Origin: Acidobacteria bacterium UBA823
GTDB taxonomy: Bacteria; Acidobacteriota; Vicinamibacteria; Vicinamibacterales; UBA823
DNA length: 27,447 nucleotides
Direction: 5' to 3'
NCBI GenBank assembly: GCA_002296225.1
Contig: DBHR01000032.1
Coordinates: 44,733-72,179, forward strand
The notes under the pieces are model-generated. The model was not told the origin of the DNA and did no database searches. It saw only the letters and a program-made list of their open reading frames with translations. Every line of letters begins with the position of its first letter. Position 1 is the first letter of the stretch. Position numbers and translations under genes: made by a program. This document shows positions 25,287 to 27,447 of the stretch, piece by piece.

Positions 25287-26045
25287 ATGGCACAGGCCGA
25301 ACCTACTTCCAACCTGTTCGACCGGCGCGACCGCTATGAGGCGCTGATGGACGTGATGCGGACACGGATGACGAACCGAGCATTCGCGCAACACGATATT
25401 CCCAACGAGCACTTCGAGCTTATTCTCGAAGCCGCGCGGCATGGCCCCTCGGGCGCCAACTGCCAGCCGTGGCACTACATCGTGGTCCGCGATCCAGAGC
25501 AAAAGGCGGTAATCGGGGACCTCTTTGTCGAGGAGCAACAGACACGCGCCAAACTGAAAATGGGCTTCCCGACCCCCAACTACACCGGCATGCGAACCGC
25601 GCCGGGGTTTATTGTGGTCGCTGCGGATTTCCGATTCATCCGAGCATTTCCCGTGCTCTCTGACGACTCAGCCCAAGCGAAGATGTATGAAGAGAACGCC
25701 GAACGGATCCTGCTTCAGAGCGTCGCCGCGTCAACGATGTCGGCGCACCTCGCGGCAGCCGCACTAGGCTACGCGGTCTGGTGGGTCACCGCGATTGGAC
25801 AGGCGCGCATTCAGACGGTCGTCAAGCCGATGCTCGACGTGCCCGAGGCGCTATCACTCGTTGACATCATGTGCTTCGGTCCGCCGCGCAAGCCGTCGTA
25901 TAAACGCTGGAAAAAGCAGCTGCACCAGATCATGAACTGGGACCGCTTCCACCCAGCTAACTTCATGACCGATGAGCAGGTTGACCTCTGGATCAAGGAA
26001 GCCCGACATAAGGTTATGTACAAGGACGAATCGAAGATCGACTGA
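25287..26045 (+). CDS. Nitroreductase family FMN oxidoreductase
   Basis: This is a 252-residue flavin enzyme of the nitroreductase fold, which uses NAD(P)H to reduce nitro, quinone, halogenated or enone compounds. The phosphate-binding opening is RMTNRAF, and GPSGANCQPWHYIVV (about 54-68) is the classic FMN stretch. LQSVAASTMSAHLAAAALGY and FGPPRKPSYKRWKK are the later conserved parts. ATG 25287 follows the strong site GAGGGGAG; an in-frame start further upstream would lie inside the palindrome. It is separated from the thioesterase by 74 bp holding its own promoter and operator candidates, and lies 12 bp before the YeeE/YedE gene. The substrate is unknown. Confidence 0.92.
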   Translation: MAQAEPTSNLFDRRDRYEALMDVMRTRMTNRAFAQHDIPNEHFELILEAARHGPSGANCQPWHYIVVRDPEQKAVIGDLFVEEQQTRAKLKMGFPTPNYTGMRTAPGFIVVAADFRFIRAFPVLSDDSAQAKMYEENAERILLQSVAASTMSAHLAAAALGYAVWWVTAIGQARIQTVVKPMLDVPEALSLVDIMCFGPPRKPSYKRWKKQLHQIMNWDRFHPANFMTDEQVDLWIKEARHKVMYKDESKID

Positions 26046-26057
26046 CGGACTTCAGCG

Positions 26058-27290
26058 ATGTCGCAACAGCGTAACTCGGCAACGCTAATGGCACCCCTAG
26101 AGGTGCCAAATGTCGACACACGGGTCGTCGTAACAGCCGCTGCGTTGTTCGCGGCGGGCACGGTCCACTTGACGCGAACCGTACACGCGCAGCAGGCCAT
26201 GCTGTTCCTGGTGGGCGGCGTACTCGGTTTACTGCTCTACCACGCCTCCTTCGGGTTCACGTCGGCATGGCGAACCTTCATCGCCGACCGGCGGGGCGCT
26301 GGGTTACGAGCACAGATGCTCATGTTGGCCGTCGCCTGTCTCCTGTTTTTCCCGGTTCTGGCGTCTGGTATACCGGTCTTCACCGAGTCGGTTCGCGGTA
26401 ACGTCAGCCCACTGGGTCTATCGGTCGTGGCCGGCGCTTTCCTGTTCGGCATTGGCATGCAACTCGGTGGCGGCTGAGCCTCTGGCACCCTCTTTGCCGC
26501 CGGGGGCGGCAACACACGGACGACCGTCACGCTGGTCGCTTTCATCGCGGGCTCCACGCTCGGCGCGGTGCATGAACACTGGTGGAAGGCACTGCCCGAT
26601 CTCCCGCCCGTCTCCCTACTCACGAGCTTCGGTGCGGTCGGTGGCCTCGCAATAAGCTTCGCCGTGTTCGGCGGTGTGTCGGCGATCACGCTCGTCGCAG
26701 AGCGTTGGCGGCACGGCCACATTCAGCGGCCGCCCCAATCATCGCGGCGCGTGATGGACCGCGTGCTGCGCGGTCCTTGGCCGCTCGTCGTCGGTGCCGT
26801 GGGTCTGGCACTTGCCAACTTCGCGACGCTGGCCCTGGCCGGACGGCCCTGGGGTGTGACCTCGGGGTTCGCGCTTTGGGGATCAAAGGTGGCCGACGCG
26901 ATCGGATTTCATCCGGCGTCGTGGCCCTACTGGTCATCGGCGTCCCGGGTCGCCGCACTCGAGGGCAGCTTGCTCACCGACATCACGTCGGTCATGAATT
27001 TTGGAATCATCCTCGGCGCGATGGCGGCGGCTGGCTTCGCCGGACGCTTCAGCCCAGTTTGGCAGATCCCGAGACGGTCGCTCGTCGCGGCCATTCTGGG
27101 CGGATTGCTGCTAGGATACGGCGCCCGGCAGGCCTACGGGTGCAATATCGGCGCATACTTCAGCGGTATTGCCTCGGGTAGCCTCCATGGTTGGCTCTGG
27201 CTCGTTGCGGCCTTCTGCGGGGGGATTCTCGGTACGCGGCTCCGCCCGATGTTCGGGTTGGCCGTCGAGCGAACCGGCGGAAGTTGCTGA
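26058..27290 (+). CDS. YeeE/YedE family transporter with predicted selenocysteine at TGA codon
   Basis: This inner-membrane protein is of the YeeE/YedE (DUF395) type, which moves thiosulfate or other sulfur, and possibly selenium, compounds. The frame runs 410 codons from ATG 26058 and contains one TGA (26475-26477, codon 140). Before it is HASFGFTSAWR and FLFGIGMQLGGG; after it, in the same frame, ASGTLFAAGGGNTR. Relatives read GGGCASGT or GCGSGT there, so TGA replaces the conserved cysteine. The second conserved cysteine, Cys362 in AYGCNIGAYFSG, is present. About 9-10 membrane segments span both sides of the TGA. Read as a stop, the upstream product would be a 139-residue fragment. I predict selenocysteine; a nonsense mutation is the alternative. 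No selenocysteine-machinery genes are in the window. Confidence 0.8.
26475..26512 (+). promoter_or_regulatory. Predicted bacterial SECIS element after the in-frame TGA
   Basis: TTGCCGCC (26494-26501) and GGCGGCAA (26505-26512) form a perfect 8-bp stem with a GGG apex. The loop begins 25 nt after the TGA. Bacterial SECIS elements lie just downstream of the UGA, inside the coding sequence, with an apical loop roughly 16-37 nt away and a G among its first bases. This fits. The sequence also encodes AAGGG of the family motif, so base composition contributes to the stem. Confidence 0.65.
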
Positions 27291-27294
27291 ACCG

Positions 27295-27328
27295 TGGTTT
27301 CTAGACTTTGGTGTTTGGCTAGAAACCA
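27295..27328. terminator. Inverted repeat between convergent genes
   Basis: TGGTTTCTAG (27295-27304) and CTAGAAACCA (27319-27328) are perfect 10-bp arms around a 14-nt loop, in the gap between the convergent transporter and LivF genes. CTTTGG in the loop can also pair with CCAAAG (27326-27331), an alternative fold. No T-tract follows; a bidirectional terminator is the likeliest role. Confidence 0.4.
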
Positions 27329-27357
27329 AAGAGTCGGGTGACTAAAACCTTTGAAGT

Positions 27358-27447
27358 TTAGTTGTCCGTTCCTTCGAGATAGGCTTTCTGCACATGCTCG
27401 TTTTGGAGCAGGTCTTCACTGGCTCCTTCCAGCGTGACTCGCCCGGT
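27358..27447 (-). CDS. livF: LivF-type ABC transporter ATP-binding protein, C-terminal end only
   Basis: The last 29 codons of a minus-strand gene enter from the right edge and end at TAA (27358-27360). They read TGRVTLEGASEDLLQN, then EHVQKAYLEG and a short tail. This is the usual C-terminus of the branched-chain amino acid / urea / aromatic acid ABC transporter ATPase LivF (GRVVLEG...LL.N..V..AYLG). Permease and binding-protein genes are expected further right. Because such Liv-type systems also import aromatic acids, the link to the ring-cleavage cluster may be real, but this is inference. Only the C-terminal tail can be judged here. Confidence 0.75.
   Translation of the reverse strand, partial: TGRVTLEGASEDLLQNEHVQKAYLEGTDN

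Noticed and set aside
26568..27290. Separate gene starting at ATG 26568
   Set aside because: It is the in-frame continuation of the YeeE/YedE gene after the TGA. It has no ribosome site, and starting there would lose the conserved motif and membrane segments encoded between the TGA and this Met.

Overview
The window is a GC-rich, gene-dense bacterial chromosome segment with 18 protein-coding genes (two cut by the window edges), one gene remnant and no RNA genes, CRISPR arrays or insertion sequences that I can see. The mix of genes suggests a heterotrophic Acidobacteriota-like (Vicinamibacteria-like) bacterium or a similar uncultured lineage: many exported proteins, a large Asp-box/sortilin propeller protein, a PafA-like phosphatase, a DUF5107-TPR protein, a CaiB CoA-transferase and a class III ring-cleavage dioxygenase. 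This is an inference from gene content; nothing here is a taxonomic marker.

Layout. Positions 1-8234 lie on the minus strand and encode almost entirely exported proteins. Three genes are translationally coupled (LVIVD-repeat protein, small Met/His-tailed secreted protein, multicopper oxidase). They are followed by a lipoprotein-signal-bearing fumarylacetoacetate-hydrolase-family protein and a 1070-residue Asp-box propeller protein. A divergent promoter region separates these from a PafA-like phosphatase and kynureninase (plus strand). Kynureninase converges on a class I/II aminotransferase. Positions 12713-17019 hold a secreted acetamidase/formamidase-family protein flanked by an intact DUF5107-TPR gene and the stump of a second DUF5107-TPR gene that has lost its whole middle. 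Then come a CaiB/BaiF CoA-transferase and a divergent crotonase whose starts are only 32 bp apart, and a MatC-type dicarboxylate carrier.

From 20570 to 27290 all genes are on the plus strand with short gaps: a fused FAD/4Fe-4S/CCG dehydrogenase, a LigB-type extradiol dioxygenase, a carboxymuconolactone-decarboxylase-like protein, a hotdog thioesterase, a nitroreductase and a YeeE/YedE-family membrane protein. The first five look like a catabolic set for an aromatic or other cyclic substrate, and a perfect 26-bp palindrome before the nitroreductase is a probable operator. The window ends in the C-terminus of a LivF-type ABC ATPase on the minus strand.

The main discovery candidate is the YeeE/YedE gene. 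Its reading frame is interrupted by one TGA exactly where the family normally has a conserved cysteine (GGG-C-ASGT). The frame continues unbroken for 270 more codons, and a strong G-apex stem-loop lies at the distance expected of a bacterial SECIS element. I read it as a selenocysteine-containing sulfur/selenium-compound transporter. The second is the internally deleted DUF5107-TPR remnant at 12713-12964, which appears as unrelated short ORFs unless its two ends are compared with the intact paralogue 1.1 kb away.
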